Positions 51,604 through 61,191 are shown, numbered from the stretch's first letter. The stretch: 64,000 bases of DNA from Hafnia psychrotolerans (GCF_014639435.1 NZ_BMFZ01000001.1:358748-422747), one strand, 5' to 3'. Program-made: numbers and translations. The notes: generated by a model from the letters alone, not told the origin.

Positions 51604-52569
51604 GTGGAAAACAAAAAAATCTTCCCGCAAGAAAAAAGCGGCCTGCATCCGCGCAACCGCCACCGCAGCCGCTATGACTTCCCGGCCCTGATTGCCAGCA
51701 GCCCTGAGCTTGAGCCGTTTGTCTCTGAAAATAAATGGGGCGATCTGTCGGTGGATTTCGCTGCACCTCTGGCGGTCAAAGCATTGAACCGGGCTTTGCT
51801 GCGTCATTTCTATCAGATTGAAAACTGGGAAATCCCTGCCGATTATCTCTGCCCGCCTATTCCGGGGCGCGCGGACTACGTGCATCACCTGGCCGATTTA
51901 TTGGCGGGTAGCAATCAGGGTGAAATCCCGAAAGGCAAAGACATTGCTATTCTGGATATCGGTGTAGGCGCTAACTGTATCTATCCCATTATCGGCCTGC
52001 GCGAATATGGTTGGCGTTTCACCGCCAGTGAGATTGATGCCACTTCGATGGCGGCGGCGAAGAAAATTGTTGCGACCAATCCGCTGCTGACCAACCAGGT
52101 CCGTTTTCGTTTACAGGCAAAACCACCGCGTATTTTTGACACGATTATCCGTCACGACGAGCGTTATGATGCGGTGCTGTGTAACCCGCCATTCCACGGT
52201 TCCGCAGAAGAAGCGGCAGGCAGCAGTCAACGTAAGCGTCAGAATCTCGGCATCGATCGTCGCACCGGCAAGGCTGAATTGAATTTCGGTGGCCAGCACA
52301 ACGAGTTATGGTGTGAAGGCGGTGAAGAGTCCTTTGTGGTGCGTATGGCGGAAGAGAGTGCTGAAAAACGTAATAATTGCTTGTGGTTCACCGTTCTGAT
52401 TTCTAAAAAAACCACGCTGCCACTGATTTACGAAGCGCTGGAAGAACTGGAAGCCACCGATGTGCGTACCGTCGAAATGACACAAGGCAATAAGATCAGC
52501 CGTTTTGTCGCCTGGACGTTTCTCACGCCGTGGCAGCAAAAAAGCTGGGCTGATAAACGCTGGAACTAA
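51604..52569 (+). CDS. rlmF: 23S rRNA (adenine-1618-N6)-methyltransferase
   Basis: The 321-residue SAM methyltransferase begins near GLHPRNRHRSRYDFPALI. It has the SAM loop ILDIGVGANCIYPIIGLREY and catalytic NPPF in VLCNPPFHGSAEEAAG, as in E. coli RlmF (YbiN). It modifies A1618 of 23S rRNA. The GTG at 51604, with GGAG some 11 bases before, gives a length near that of E. coli; the open frame reaches further up without family support. Confidence 0.93.
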   Translation: MENKKIFPQEKSGLHPRNRHRSRYDFPALIASSPELEPFVSENKWGDLSVDFAAPLAVKALNRALLRHFYQIENWEIPADYLCPPIPGRADYVHHLADLLAGSNQGEIPKGKDIAILDIGVGANCIYPIIGLREYGWRFTASEIDATSMAAAKKIVATNPLLTNQVRFRLQAKPPRIFDTIIRHDERYDAVLCNPPFHGSAEEAAGSSQRKRQNLGIDRRTGKAELNFGGQHNELWCEGGEESFVVRMAEESAEKRNNCLWFTVLISKKTTLPLIYEALEELEATDVRTVEMTQGNKISRFVAWTFLTPWQQKSWADKRWN

Positions 52570-52601
52570 TGTCATCTGCGGGTTTTATTGTGCAATTCCT
52601 C

Positions 52602-52629
52602 AGCCTGACGCACAACATGGCGTCAGGCT
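52602..52629 (+). terminator. Hairpin after rlmF
   Basis: A ten-base stem AGCCTGACGC/GCGTCAGGCT lies 33 bases after the stop codon, followed by GAAAATCTTC, a weak T-tract. Confidence 0.6.
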
Positions 52630-52740
52630 GAAAATCTTCAGCGGTTCTATTGTTGACTGTGCCTTAGCGCTTATAGACGTGATGCTTGAAGCCCGGCCAC
52701 CTCGATTTCGCCAAGCGCGCAGTTAAAGCGCAGGAGATAT

Positions 52741-52810
52741 TTAAGAGGTGCTGCGATTGGCACCTCTTAACGCCGGTTTAGGTATCAACTCCACCTTTTG
52801 ACGTTGAGTT
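52741..52810. repeat. Hairpin plus degenerate short module
   Basis: A perfect 11-base stem (TTAAGAGGTGC/GCACCTCTTAA, 52741-52770) is followed by GCCGGTTTAGGTATCAACTC and CACCTTTTGACG. This is a worn copy of the module seen in the 49-bp tandem array. Confidence 0.65.
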
Positions 52811-52859
52811 TACAAGCCGCGGTGCTCAGCCGGCCAGGCGGGATAAAACAACGTATTCT

Positions 52860-53759
52860 TCACTCCGCCAGTAGATCCTCCAGTGCTGCTTTCAACTCCT
52901 GATGACTATATGTAAACCCAGCATCTTCCAACCGTTGCGGAACGGCCCGCTGTCCGCCGAGGACCAGAACGGCGGATTCGCCCATCAACAACCTGATGAG
53001 CCCCGCAGGAACGCGCATAAAGGCCGGACGGTGCAGAACCTCGCCGAGCAGGGCGCTGAATTGTTCGTTACGTGCCGGGTAGGGAGAAACCATATTGAAA
53101 GGACCGCTGAGCGTTTCGTGCATCAGCAGGAAAATAATGCCGTTTACCATGTCGTCGAGGTGGATCCACGGCATGTACTGTTGGCCGTCACCTAACGGGC
53201 CGCCAAGACCGGCGCGGAAGGGCAGGACCATTTTTGCCAACGCCCCACCTCTTTTCGCCAATACGACACCCGTCCGCAGTAGACACACGCGGGTACGGTC
53301 ACTTTCAGCAGCCAGGGCCAGCGCTTCCCAGCGCTCACAAAGCTGCCAGGTAAATTGCTTATTAGGCGGTTCGTCCTCCGGCACCAAGGCTTGCCTTTGA
53401 TCACCGTAATAACCGATTGCTGAACCGGATACAAACACCGGTGGCGGGTTCTGGCTGGCATTGATCAATGTCGCCAGGCGTTCAGTGACTTTCCAGCGGC
53501 TGTCGCATAATTTCTGTTTCTGCTCTTTGGTCCAGCGCTTGTCGGCAATGGGTTCTCCTGCCAGATTGATCACTGCGTCAAAGCCATTGAGTGACGTTTT
53601 ATCGTCAAGCGTCTTCCACAGAAGCACTTCCGGGCCGAGGATTTTAGCAGCCCTTTCAGGTGTGCGTGTCAATACGGTGATCTGATGCGATTGGCCCAGA
53701 AGGCGCTCGGTGAGTCTGCGTCCGATGAGACCGGTGGCACCGGTTATCAATATTTGCAT
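52860..53759 (-). CDS. yfcH: TIGR01777-family SDR epimerase YfcH
   Basis: The 299-residue protein has the extended SDR dinucleotide motif [12 protein letters not shown] (about residues 4-15), [18 protein letters not shown], the [10 protein letters not shown] catalytic area and the C-terminal DUF1731 part ([20 protein letters not shown]). It matches E. coli YfcH. The ATG at 53759 has AAGGAG. The substrate is unknown. In E. coli folX lies between yfcG and yfcH; here the two are adjacent. Confidence 0.92.
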   Translation of the reverse strand: MQILITGATGLIGRRLTERLLGQSHQITVLTRTPERAAKILGPEVLLWKTLDDKTSLNGFDAVINLAGEPIADKRWTKEQKQKLCDSRWKVTERLATLINASQNPPPVFVSGSAIGYYGDQRQALVPEDEPPNKQFTWQLCERWEALALAAESDRTRVCLLRTGVVLAKRGGALAKMVLPFRAGLGGPLGDGQQYMPWIHLDDMVNGIIFLLMHETLSGPFNMVSPYPARNEQFSALLGEVLHRPAFMRVPAGLIRLLMGESAVLVLGGQRAVPQRLEDAGFTYSHQELKAALEDLLAE

Positions 53760-53920
53760 AGGCTGGCTCCTTAACTGTTTGAATGCATGCGCGAACACTT
53801 CCTACCAGCATAGATTACTCTACTTGCTTAGCACGCGATGCAGAGCACATCTCACCGTATTTATTTTGAAGACTTCACGTCACCTGAAGAGGCCTTTGGC
53901 GAGAGCCAAGGCAAAGGTGC

Positions 53921-54550
53921 TTACTTTTGTTCAGCGATTGCATAGGCTTTTTCGGTAGCCGGGCGATTTTTAATGCGTTCGAACCAGTTACGCACGGCAG
54001 GGAAGTCTGCCAGATCGATACGCTGGCGTTCGTGAGAGACGACCCACGGATAGGTGGCGATGTCTGCAATACTGTAATGCTCTCCGGCGATGTAGGCATT
54101 TTTCATGAGCTGGGTATGCAGAACACCGTACAGGCGTTTGGTCTCTTGCTGATAGCGTTCGATGGCATAAGGCACCGGTTGCGGGGCGTAATGGTTGAAG
54201 TGGTGATTCTGACCCAGCATCGGACCGAACCCGGCCATTTGCCAGAACAGCCACTCCAGTGTCCGGGTGCGTTCACGCAACTCCAGGCTGAGCAGTTTGC
54301 CGGTTTTCTCCGCTAAATATTGCAAAATGGCACCCGATTCAAACACGCTGACCGGGGCTCCTCCATCGACGGGTTGATGGTCAACAATGGCCGGAATTTT
54401 ATTGTTAGGTGAGATGGCTAAAAACTCGGGTTTGAACTGATCACCCGTTCTGATATCAATACGGTGAAGGTGGTAGGGAAGTCCAGTTTCTTCAAGGAAG
54501 AGCGTGATTTTGTGACCGTTAGGTGTTGGTGCAAAATAAAGATCAATCAT
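53921..54550 (-). CDS. yfcG: Disulfide-bond oxidoreductase YfcG (Nu-class GST)
   Basis: The 209-residue GST-fold protein begins MIDLYFAPTPNGHKITLFLE, the same as E. coli YfcG, with thioredoxin-like residues 1-80 (SPNNKIPAIVDH, FESGAILQYLAEKTG) and a helical C-terminal domain (GQNHHFNHYAPQPVPYAIER). YfcG uses glutathione and shows disulfide reductase activity. It is monocistronic, 161 bases upstream of yfcH on the same strand. Confidence 0.93.
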   Translation of the reverse strand: MIDLYFAPTPNGHKITLFLEETGLPYHLHRIDIRTGDQFKPEFLAISPNNKIPAIVDHQPVDGGAPVSVFESGAILQYLAEKTGKLLSLELRERTRTLEWLFWQMAGFGPMLGQNHHFNHYAPQPVPYAIERYQQETKRLYGVLHTQLMKNAYIAGEHYSIADIATYPWVVSHERQRIDLADFPAVRNWFERIKNRPATEKAYAIAEQK

Positions 54551-54935
54551 ATTGCCTCCTGCGGTATTTTATTCTCTGTCCGTTGGTATGTGTCCACCAA
54601 TCGGCAGGGCTGGGTGCGTCTAATGTTTTGAAAAAATAGATATTTATGCAGCATCTGGCGTTATCCGCCATGAATCGAACGCCCTTAGGTTAACATAGTC
54701 GTTAAAGGTCACTACTACAGTGAGACAAGTCTGATGGCATCCCCTGATGGGTGACATAGGTTTAACAGTGAGATAACGCATCTGTTGCTATTGAAGCACA
54801 CCCATAGAGACAGATAGAATCATCTTGCATGCGCTTTTTTACCGATAGACAGTCTTGAACAAAGTGGTAAATTCTCTCCCGGCAGAACAACAATTAATTG
54901 CGCAAAAGCCTGCGCTCAAGAGAAGGTTTCATAGG
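54551..54935. other. Divergent yfcG-yfcD intergenic region
   Basis: This 385-base region should hold both promoters. An open frame with a TTG at 54855 joins yfcD, but its 27 extra residues match nothing in YfcD. No operator, repeat or RNA gene was recognised. Confidence 0.4.
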
Positions 54936-55586
54936 ATGGCGGAACAAGAGCAGAACACCGACACCGGCGAATGGGTTGATATCGTCAATGAAGAAAATGA
55001 GGTTATTGCCCAGGCCAGCCGTCAGCAGATGCGAGCTCAATGCCTGCGCCATCGTGCCAGCTATATTGTGGTACATGATGGTATGGGTAATATCCTGGTG
55101 CAACGACGCACCGAGACCAAGGATTTCTTCCCCGGCTGGCTAGATGCCACAGCGGGTGGCGTAGTGCAAAGCGGCGAAGTGGTATTGGACTCGGCACGTC
55201 GCGAAGCAGAAGAGGAGCTGGGCATTGCTGGTGTGCCTTTTGCCGAGCATGGCATGTTCTATTTTGAAGAGCCGAATAAATGTCGCGTGTGGGGCGCGCT
55301 ATTTAGCTGCGTGTCGCACGGTCCATTTGCTTTGCAAGAGGAAGAGATCGACGAAGTTCGCTGGATGACGCCGGAGGAGATCACCGCGCGTTGTGATGAA
55401 TTTACCCCAGACTCACTAAAAGCGCTGTCGCTGTGGATGACGCGGAATAATGAGAAAGAACACGGCAAGCCGCTGGTACGTGAAGAACCTATATTGCCTG
55501 GCGATCCTCTGCCGGTTGAACGTTCGTCGTTCTCGCTGAGTGGTCGTGAAGAAGACAAAATACGGGTGAAGTGTGATCTAAAATAA
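54936..55586 (+). CDS. yfcD: Nudix hydrolase YfcD
   Basis: The 216-residue protein has the Nudix box [24 protein letters not shown] (about residues 73-96), and the core matches E. coli YfcD almost continuously ([40 protein letters not shown]). It is about 36 residues longer, with a Pro/Ser/Glu-rich C-terminal tail. The substrate is a nucleoside-diphosphate-linked compound not yet identified. The ATG at 54936 is preceded by GAAGG. Confidence 0.9.
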   Translation: MAEQEQNTDTGEWVDIVNEENEVIAQASRQQMRAQCLRHRASYIVVHDGMGNILVQRRTETKDFFPGWLDATAGGVVQSGEVVLDSARREAEEELGIAGVPFAEHGMFYFEEPNKCRVWGALFSCVSHGPFALQEEEIDEVRWMTPEEITARCDEFTPDSLKALSLWMTRNNEKEHGKPLVREEPILPGDPLPVERSSFSLSGREEDKIRVKCDLK

Positions 55587-55637
55587 CAGTAGGGTGGCTC
55601 AGGCCGCCTGCTGTTTTGCATTTTCAACCCTGGCTGC

Positions 55638-56654
55638 TCAACAACTGTCCCGCCGACACAATGACGAGGCAATCGTCACCTCCTCCCACTCTTCATCATG
55701 AATTCTTGCCAATAAAGCTTGTGCTGCACGGGTGCCAATTTCTTTGTGGGGAACCGTCATCGTGGTAAGCGGAGGCTGGCAGACACGACTGACGTCGCCA
55801 TTGCCAAAGCCGACCACGGCGAGATCGTTTGGCACTTTTATGCGCCTCCGCTGGCATTCATACAATACGCCACAGGCGAGCTCATCGGACACACACACCA
55901 GCGCATCCAGTTCAGGCCAGGCAAGCAGAAACTCCGGTAGCTGGCGCGCACCGGTTGAGAAGCTGGCCGGTTCTGCCGAGTTAATGACTCGGTGTATCGA
56001 TCTGTGCGCCCGCAGCATGGCTTTGTGCCAACCTTGCAGGTGTTGCTGGAAAATCCACTGTTCTTGATTGGCGCATAGCATACCGATGTTTTGATAGCCT
56101 TTATCAATCACCGCTTTGGTCAGTTGATGCATCGCTTCAACATTATCGATGCCAATGTTCATGTCGATGGGAGATTCGGTCAACGCCCCGATTTCCAAAA
56201 CGGGTATTGAAGCATTGTCCAGCCAGTTGCGCACGTTAGCCGAGTGCTCAACGCTGAGCAAAATGGCCGCCGCCAGGTTGTAAGAGAGAAAGGTTTCCAG
56301 CAACTTCTCTTCACGCTCCATCCGGTGCTGTGATTCTGCCAGCATGATTTGATAGCCCGCAGGTTGTAGGATTTTCTGTAACCCGGCAAACATGTCAGCA
56401 CAGCCGAACTCGGACAAACTTGGCACAATCATCGCAATAGTATAAGACGAAGCGGAAGCCAGCGAACTGGCGGCCTGATTGGGTAGATACCCCAATTGGC
56501 TGACAGCTTCTTCGATCTTCTCCCGTAGTTTATCGGATACCTGTTCCGGCGTTCGCAACGCCCGGGATACGGTCATGCTGCCAACTCCCGCCAATAGAGC
56601 AACATCAGCCAACGTGACTCTTCCGGTACTGCGTCGTTTTTTGTTAATCGACAT
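55638..56654 (-). CDS. LacI-family transcriptional regulator
   Basis: The 338-residue repressor has a LacI helix-turn-helix (VTLADVALLAGVGSMTVSRA, about residues 13-32), hinge helix NQAASSLASA, and a periplasmic-binding-like sensor resembling GntR-type regulators (DLAVVGFGNGDVSRVCQPPL). It is divergent from the PTS-transketolase operon. Several GATAGCGCTATC-like palindromes in between are its likely operators. The effector is probably a phosphorylated sugar from that operon. Confidence 0.92.
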   Translation of the reverse strand: MSINKKRRSTGRVTLADVALLAGVGSMTVSRALRTPEQVSDKLREKIEEAVSQLGYLPNQAASSLASASSYTIAMIVPSLSEFGCADMFAGLQKILQPAGYQIMLAESQHRMEREEKLLETFLSYNLAAAILLSVEHSANVRNWLDNASIPVLEIGALTESPIDMNIGIDNVEAMHQLTKAVIDKGYQNIGMLCANQEQWIFQQHLQGWHKAMLRAHRSIHRVINSAEPASFSTGARQLPEFLLAWPELDALVCVSDELACGVLYECQRRRIKVPNDLAVVGFGNGDVSRVCQPPLTTMTVPHKEIGTRAAQALLARIHDEEWEEVTIASSLCRRDSC

Positions 56655-56986
56655 TCACAATCCTGACTCCTATACCCCGAGGTATAGCGAAAAAAGCAAG
56701 CCGGGGAAGGGGTTATACCCGAAGGGTCCACGGCAGAGTTGAGTAAATTATCGGTGATTTCCTGACAAAGTATACCGTTATTTGTGCGACCTGCGGCCCG
56801 GTGATGGCGATAGGCGACTATTTTTGATAGCGCTATCACAGAACGTAATGGTAGCGATTTGGTAGCGCTATCTTTGTGAGTTGTATCACGGATGTTAACG
56901 CTACCGGTGAGTAAAGTCAGAGGCGTTGGTGTTGTCTGGGGGAATTTGGCACGCCAGCTAATGAAAATTAAACCGGAGCTACAGCG
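56655..56986. promoter_or_regulatory. Divergent control region of the PTS-transketolase operon
   Basis: Perfect palindrome GATAGCGCTATC at 56826-56837, near-palindrome GGTAGCGCTATC at 56861-56872, half site GGTAGCG at 56850-56856, and an inverted relative GTTAACGCTACC at 56894-56905. A CRP-like site TGTGA-GTTGTA-TCACG lies at 56875-56890, with TAAAGT (56912-56917) at a position suiting a -10. A separate hairpin CTATACC-CCGA-GGTATAG lies at 56670-56687 in the leader of the regulator gene. Confidence 0.75.
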
Positions 56987-57430
56987 ATGCTGAATGATTG
57001 GTTAACATCTGACAGGATTCAGATCAGAACAGATATCACGGACTGGCGGCAGGCAGTGGAAGTCAGCGCTGAGCCACTGCTGAAAGAAGGGACGATCACA
57101 CCTGACTATCTGGCGGCAATTTTTGCCCAACGGGAAACGTTAGGGCCGTATTTCGTTCTGGCACCAGGCATTGCGATGCCGCATGCCCGACCAGAAGAGG
57201 GCGCGAAAGGGTTAGGGTTGTCGTTACTCACATTGCCACAAGGCGTGAAGTTTAATTCTGAAGATAATGACCCGGTTTATACGGTGGTGATGTTATCGGC
57301 ACCAGATAAACACAGTCATATCGAATTGATCTCTGAATTAGCAGAGCTCTTCTCTAGTGATGAAGATATGAAAAAAATACACCAAGCAACCGATGTTAAA
57401 ACAATTCAGGATATCATCGCGAAATTCTGA
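56987..57430 (+). CDS. PTS IIA component, ascorbate/mannitol type (UlaC-like)
   Basis: The 147-residue cytosolic phosphocarrier has the phosphorylation His66 in AMPHARPEEGAKGLG and the usual GPYFVLAPG lead. It accepts phosphate from HPr and passes it to the IIB protein two genes on. It is the first gene of a five-gene unit with IIB, IIC and two transketolase halves. Confidence 0.9.
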   Translation: MLNDWLTSDRIQIRTDITDWRQAVEVSAEPLLKEGTITPDYLAAIFAQRETLGPYFVLAPGIAMPHARPEEGAKGLGLSLLTLPQGVKFNSEDNDPVYTVVMLSAPDKHSHIELISELAELFSSDEDMKKIHQATDVKTIQDIIAKF

Positions 57431-57549
57431 CCGTGAGTTATAAATTAATGGAATTACATTAATTTATAACGAAAGTACTGACGAGAAAAAACATCAGAAG
57501 GCATTCTGGTGCGTAAACCTAAAAACATTTTAAAACACAGGTGAATAAG

Positions 57550-57831
57550 ATGAAAATCATGGCGATTTGCGGTTCCGGTTTAGGCAGCAGCTTTATGGTC
57601 GAAATGAACATTAAAAAGGTGCTGAAAAAATTAAATATTCAGGCTGACGTTGAGCATTCTGATTTGTCATCGGCCATTCCCGGTGAAGCCGATCTGTTCG
57701 TGATGGCAAAAGACATCGCCGCAAGCGCTAACATTCCGGAAAATCAGCTGGTTGTCATTACCAATATTGTGGATATCAACGAGCTGGAAGCTAAATTGAT
57801 CGCACACTTTGACAAGTACTCACTGTCCTGA
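57550..57831 (+). CDS. PTS IIB component, ascorbate type (UlaB-like)
   Basis: The 93-residue protein has the P-loop-like active site MAICGSGLGSS with Cys7 as the phosphate acceptor. The ATG at 57550 has AGG eight bases upstream; a GTG at 57541 is an alternative. It transfers phosphate from IIA to the sugar bound by IIC. Confidence 0.9.
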   Translation: MKIMAICGSGLGSSFMVEMNIKKVLKKLNIQADVEHSDLSSAIPGEADLFVMAKDIAASANIPENQLVVITNIVDINELEAKLIAHFDKYSLS

Positions 57832-57886
57832 TCCTGACCGACACTGATTACCCTACAATAAAAAACAATAGATATCAGAGGTGGAT

Positions 57887-59263
57887 ATGTTTATCCAGGA
57901 AACGCTCAAGTTTGTGGTTGATATATTAAAAGTGCCTTCAGTGCTGGTCGGTATCATTGCATTGATCGGTCTGGTCGCCCAAAAGAAAAACTTTTCTGAT
58001 GTGGTTAAAGGTACGGTAAAAACAATACTTGGATTTTTAGTTTTAGCAGGCGGTGCGACGGTATTAGTCGGCTCGTTAAATCCATTGGGCGGAATGTTTG
58101 AACATGCCTTTAATATTCAGGGGATCATTCCGAATAACGAAGCGATTGTTTCTATCGCGATGGAAAAATTCGGTGCGCCAACGGCATTAATTATGGCTTT
58201 CGGGATGGTCGCCAACCTTATCGTGGCACGTTTCACTCGCCTCAAATACGTCTTCCTGACCGGGCACCACACGTTCTACATGGCCTGTATGATCAGCGTC
58301 ATTCTGACCGTGGCCGGTTTTGAAGGCGTGGCGCTGGTCTTCACCGGCTCACTGACATTGGGCCTTATCATGGCGTTCTTCCCGGCGCTGGCGCAGCGTT
58401 ATATGCGTAAAATTACTGGGAATGACGATATCGCTTTCGGCCATTTCGGCACCATCGGTTATGTGCTTTCCGGTTGGATCGGCAGCAAAGTCGGTAAGGG
58501 TTCACGCTCTACCGAAGAGATGAACTTGCCTAAAAATCTCAGTTTCTTGCGTGACAGTTCCATCTCTATCTCTCTGACCATGATTATCATCTACCTGATT
58601 ATGGCGGTGTTTGCCGGGCAAATTTTCGTTGAGCAAACCTACAGCGCAGGCCAGAACTATCTGGTATACGCCATCATCATGGCGATTACCTTCGCGGCGG
58701 GTGTGTTCATCATCTTGCAAGGTGTGCGTCTGATTCTGGCTGAAATTGTCCCAGCGTTTGTCGGTTTCTCTGAGAAATTGGTTCCTAACGCTCGCCCGGC
58801 GCTGGATTGCCCGGTCGTCTATCCCTATGCGCCAAACGCTGTGCTGATCGGCTTCCTGTTCAGCTTCCTTGGCGGTCTGGTTGGCCTGTTCTTGTTAGGC
58901 CAGATGCATATGGTGCTGATTCTGCCTGGTGTCGTGCCACACTTCTTCACCGGTGCGACCGCGGGAGTGTTCGGTAACGCAACTGGCGGACGTCGCGGTG
59001 CGATGGTCGGTGCTTTTGCTAACGGTGTTTTGATCACCTTCCTGCCGGTTCTGTTGCTGCCTGTCCTTGGCGCGTTGGGCTTCGCTAATGCCACCTTCTC
59101 TGACGCAGACTTCGGGGTCATCGGTATTCTGCTGGGCAATCTGGCTCGCTTTATGTCGAAGGAAGCCATCATGGCGCTGATTGTCGGAATCTTCGCCGTG
59201 CTCGTCGCTTACAATTATTTGGGTAAAAAACCGGCGGCGGCGAAAGCGGTTAGCGAAGAGTAA
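57887..59263 (+). CDS. PTS IIC component, ascorbate type (UlaA/SgaT-like)
   Basis: The 458-residue permease has about ten to eleven hydrophobic helices and fits the UlaA/SgaT superfamily (RFTRLKYVFLTGHHTFYMAC, then DIAFGHFGTIGYVLSGWIGS and DCPVVYPYAPNAVLIGFL). The start at ATG 57887 has AGAGG five bases before it. L-ascorbate is the best known UlaA substrate, but no ula catabolic genes (lactonase, decarboxylase) are here, so another sugar acid or pentose-like sugar is possible. Confidence 0.9.
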   Translation: MFIQETLKFVVDILKVPSVLVGIIALIGLVAQKKNFSDVVKGTVKTILGFLVLAGGATVLVGSLNPLGGMFEHAFNIQGIIPNNEAIVSIAMEKFGAPTALIMAFGMVANLIVARFTRLKYVFLTGHHTFYMACMISVILTVAGFEGVALVFTGSLTLGLIMAFFPALAQRYMRKITGNDDIAFGHFGTIGYVLSGWIGSKVGKGSRSTEEMNLPKNLSFLRDSSISISLTMIIIYLIMAVFAGQIFVEQTYSAGQNYLVYAIIMAITFAAGVFIILQGVRLILAEIVPAFVGFSEKLVPNARPALDCPVVYPYAPNAVLIGFLFSFLGGLVGLFLLGQMHMVLILPGVVPHFFTGATAGVFGNATGGRRGAMVGAFANGVLITFLPVLLLPVLGALGFANATFSDADFGVIGILLGNLARFMSKEAIMALIVGIFAVLVAYNYLGKKPAAAKAVSEE

Positions 59264-59367
59264 TTCAACCACTTATTCACTCTCTCATCACCATCAGGGA
59301 AACACACTCCAGGCCTGTTAGAAATAACAGGTCTGGATAAGTGCTCACTTAATAAGGACCCAACAAG

Positions 59368-60201
59368 ATGAAAGATCTCCACGAGGTACATGACCTGGCC
59401 CGACGAATCCGCATTGAGACGCTGAAAATGCTGACGGGTTTGGGGTTTGGACACTACGGCGGCAGTATGTCTGTGGTGGAAACGCTGGCGGTATTGTATG
59501 GCGATGTGATGCGCATCGACCCGAAAAAGCCTGACTGGCAGGAGCGGGATTATTTTGTGCTCTCTAAAGGCCATGCCGGTCCGGCGCTGTATGCCACGCT
59601 GGCGCTGAAGGGCTATTTCCCTGTCAGTGAGCTTAAAACGCTGAATGAAAACGGCACTAAACTGCCGAGCCACCCGGATCGCCTGCGCACCGTAGGCGTC
59701 GATGCCACCACTGGTTCGCTCGGACAGGGAGTGTCTATTGCCGCCGGTATGGCGCTCTCGCACAAATTGGCCGATCGTGCGAACCGTGTGTTCTGTATTC
59801 TCGGCGATGGCGAACTGAACGAAGGCCAGTGCTGGGAAGCCTTTCAGTTTATTGCGCACCATAACCTGCACAACCTGACGTTGTTTATCGATTATAACAA
59901 GCAGCAGCTTGATGGCATGCTGGAGGATGTGATTAAACCATTCGATTTGGCCGGTAAATTTAGTGCGTTCGGATTCGATGTACAGACGATTAAAGGCGAT
60001 GACGTAGTCGCAATACGCGATGCTGTGACGCCGGAACGTCAGGGCGAGCAGCGTCCGCTGGTGGTGATCCTCGACAGCATTAAAGGGCAGGGCGTGACCT
60101 ATCTTGAGCAACTGGCGAACTCACACCATCTGCGTTTAACGCCGGATGTGAAGCTGGAAATTGAAAACGCGATCGCCGAATTGGAGGCCGCCCATGTTTG
60201 A
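59368..60201 (+). CDS. Transketolase, N-terminal subunit
   Basis: The 277-residue subunit carries the thiamine diphosphate site: GHAGPALYATLAL, TTGSLGQGVSIAAGMALSHK and GDGELNEGQCWEAFQF (from residue 146) with the metal-binding NKQQLDG. Split transketolases of this sort pair with a separate C-terminal subunit; the next gene overlaps by eight bases. Its place after a PTS suggests it rearranges the imported sugar phosphate. Confidence 0.93.
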   Translation: MKDLHEVHDLARRIRIETLKMLTGLGFGHYGGSMSVVETLAVLYGDVMRIDPKKPDWQERDYFVLSKGHAGPALYATLALKGYFPVSELKTLNENGTKLPSHPDRLRTVGVDATTGSLGQGVSIAAGMALSHKLADRANRVFCILGDGELNEGQCWEAFQFIAHHNLHNLTLFIDYNKQQLDGMLEDVIKPFDLAGKFSAFGFDVQTIKGDDVVAIRDAVTPERQGEQRPLVVILDSIKGQGVTYLEQLANSHHLRLTPDVKLEIENAIAELEAAHV

Positions 60202-61147
60202 AGTCTCTCTGGAATTACAAAAAGACGCCGTGGAAATGCGTAAAGTCTATGCCAATACCGTGCGTGAAAAAATTGTTGAGAACACGCCAATCATCGCGCT
60301 GGAAGCGGATTTGATGAGTTCGATGGCAATGGATGACGTGCATAAAGATTATCCGGAGCATGTGATTAACTGCGGCATTATGGAGGCCAATGTGATCGGT
60401 GTGGCAGCAGGGTTATCGCTCACCGGCCGCGTGCCGTTTGTGCATACCTTTACTGCTTTCGCCAGCCGCCGCTGCTTCGATCAGCTGTTTATGTCGCTGG
60501 ATTACCAAAAGAACAATGTCAAAATTATTGCGTCGGATGCGGGCGTCAGTGCCTGTCACAACGGCGGTACACATATGTCGTTCGAAGATATGGGAATCGT
60601 GCGCGGGCTGGCGAACTCGGTCGTCATGGAAGTGACGGATGCGGTGATGTTCCGCAATATTCTGTTGCAGCTGATGGATCTGAACGGTTTCTACTGGGTG
60701 CGGACTATCCGTAAACAGGCGACTCAGATCTACAAAGAAGGCTCGACGTTTACCATCGGCAAAGCCAATTTACTACGAGACGGCACCGATGTGACGCTGA
60801 TTGCCAACGGCATTATGGTGGCAGAAGCACTCAAAGCGGCTGAGATGCTGGAACGCGAAGGTGTTAGTGCTGCGGTGATCGACATGTTTACGCTCAAGCC
60901 AATCGATAAAAACATCATCATTCAGTATGCCGCAAAAACCGGCAAGATCGTGACCTGCGAAAACCACAGTATTCACAATGGGTTGGGATCTGCGGTGGCT
61001 GAAGTGCTGGTGGAGAATCATCCGGTACCTATGCGCCGTGTGGGCGTTAAAGAGCGTTATGGTCAGGTTGGCACGCAGGCGTTTTTACAGCATGAATACG
61101 GGCTGACTGCTGAGCAGATTCTTGAGGCCGCCAGGCAGTTGCTGTGA
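60194..61147 (+). CDS. Transketolase, C-terminal subunit
   Basis: The 317-residue subunit has the pyrimidine-binding domain (IIALEADLMSSMAMDDVHKD, NCGIMEANVIGVAAGLSLTG) and the C-terminal domain (VALIANGIMV-like LIANGIMVAEALKAAEMLER, TCENHSIHNGLGSAVAEVL). The ATG at 60194 has GGAGG seven bases upstream, inside the end of the N-terminal subunit gene. Together they form an active transketolase. Confidence 0.93.
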   Translation: MFEVSLELQKDAVEMRKVYANTVREKIVENTPIIALEADLMSSMAMDDVHKDYPEHVINCGIMEANVIGVAAGLSLTGRVPFVHTFTAFASRRCFDQLFMSLDYQKNNVKIIASDAGVSACHNGGTHMSFEDMGIVRGLANSVVMEVTDAVMFRNILLQLMDLNGFYWVRTIRKQATQIYKEGSTFTIGKANLLRDGTDVTLIANGIMVAEALKAAEMLEREGVSAAVIDMFTLKPIDKNIIIQYAAKTGKIVTCENHSIHNGLGSAVAEVLVENHPVPMRRVGVKERYGQVGTQAFLQHEYGLTAEQILEAARQLL

Positions 61148-61162
61148 ACAGAAAGGCCGAGG

Positions 61163-61191
61163 CAAAACGCCGACATGATGTCGGCGTTTTG
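61163..61191. terminator. Bidirectional terminator between transketolase and pta
   Basis: A 14-base perfect inverted repeat (CAAAACGCCGACAT/ATGTCGGCGTTTTG) lies between the convergent genes. Built-in T-runs on both strands suit termination in both directions. Confidence 0.88.
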
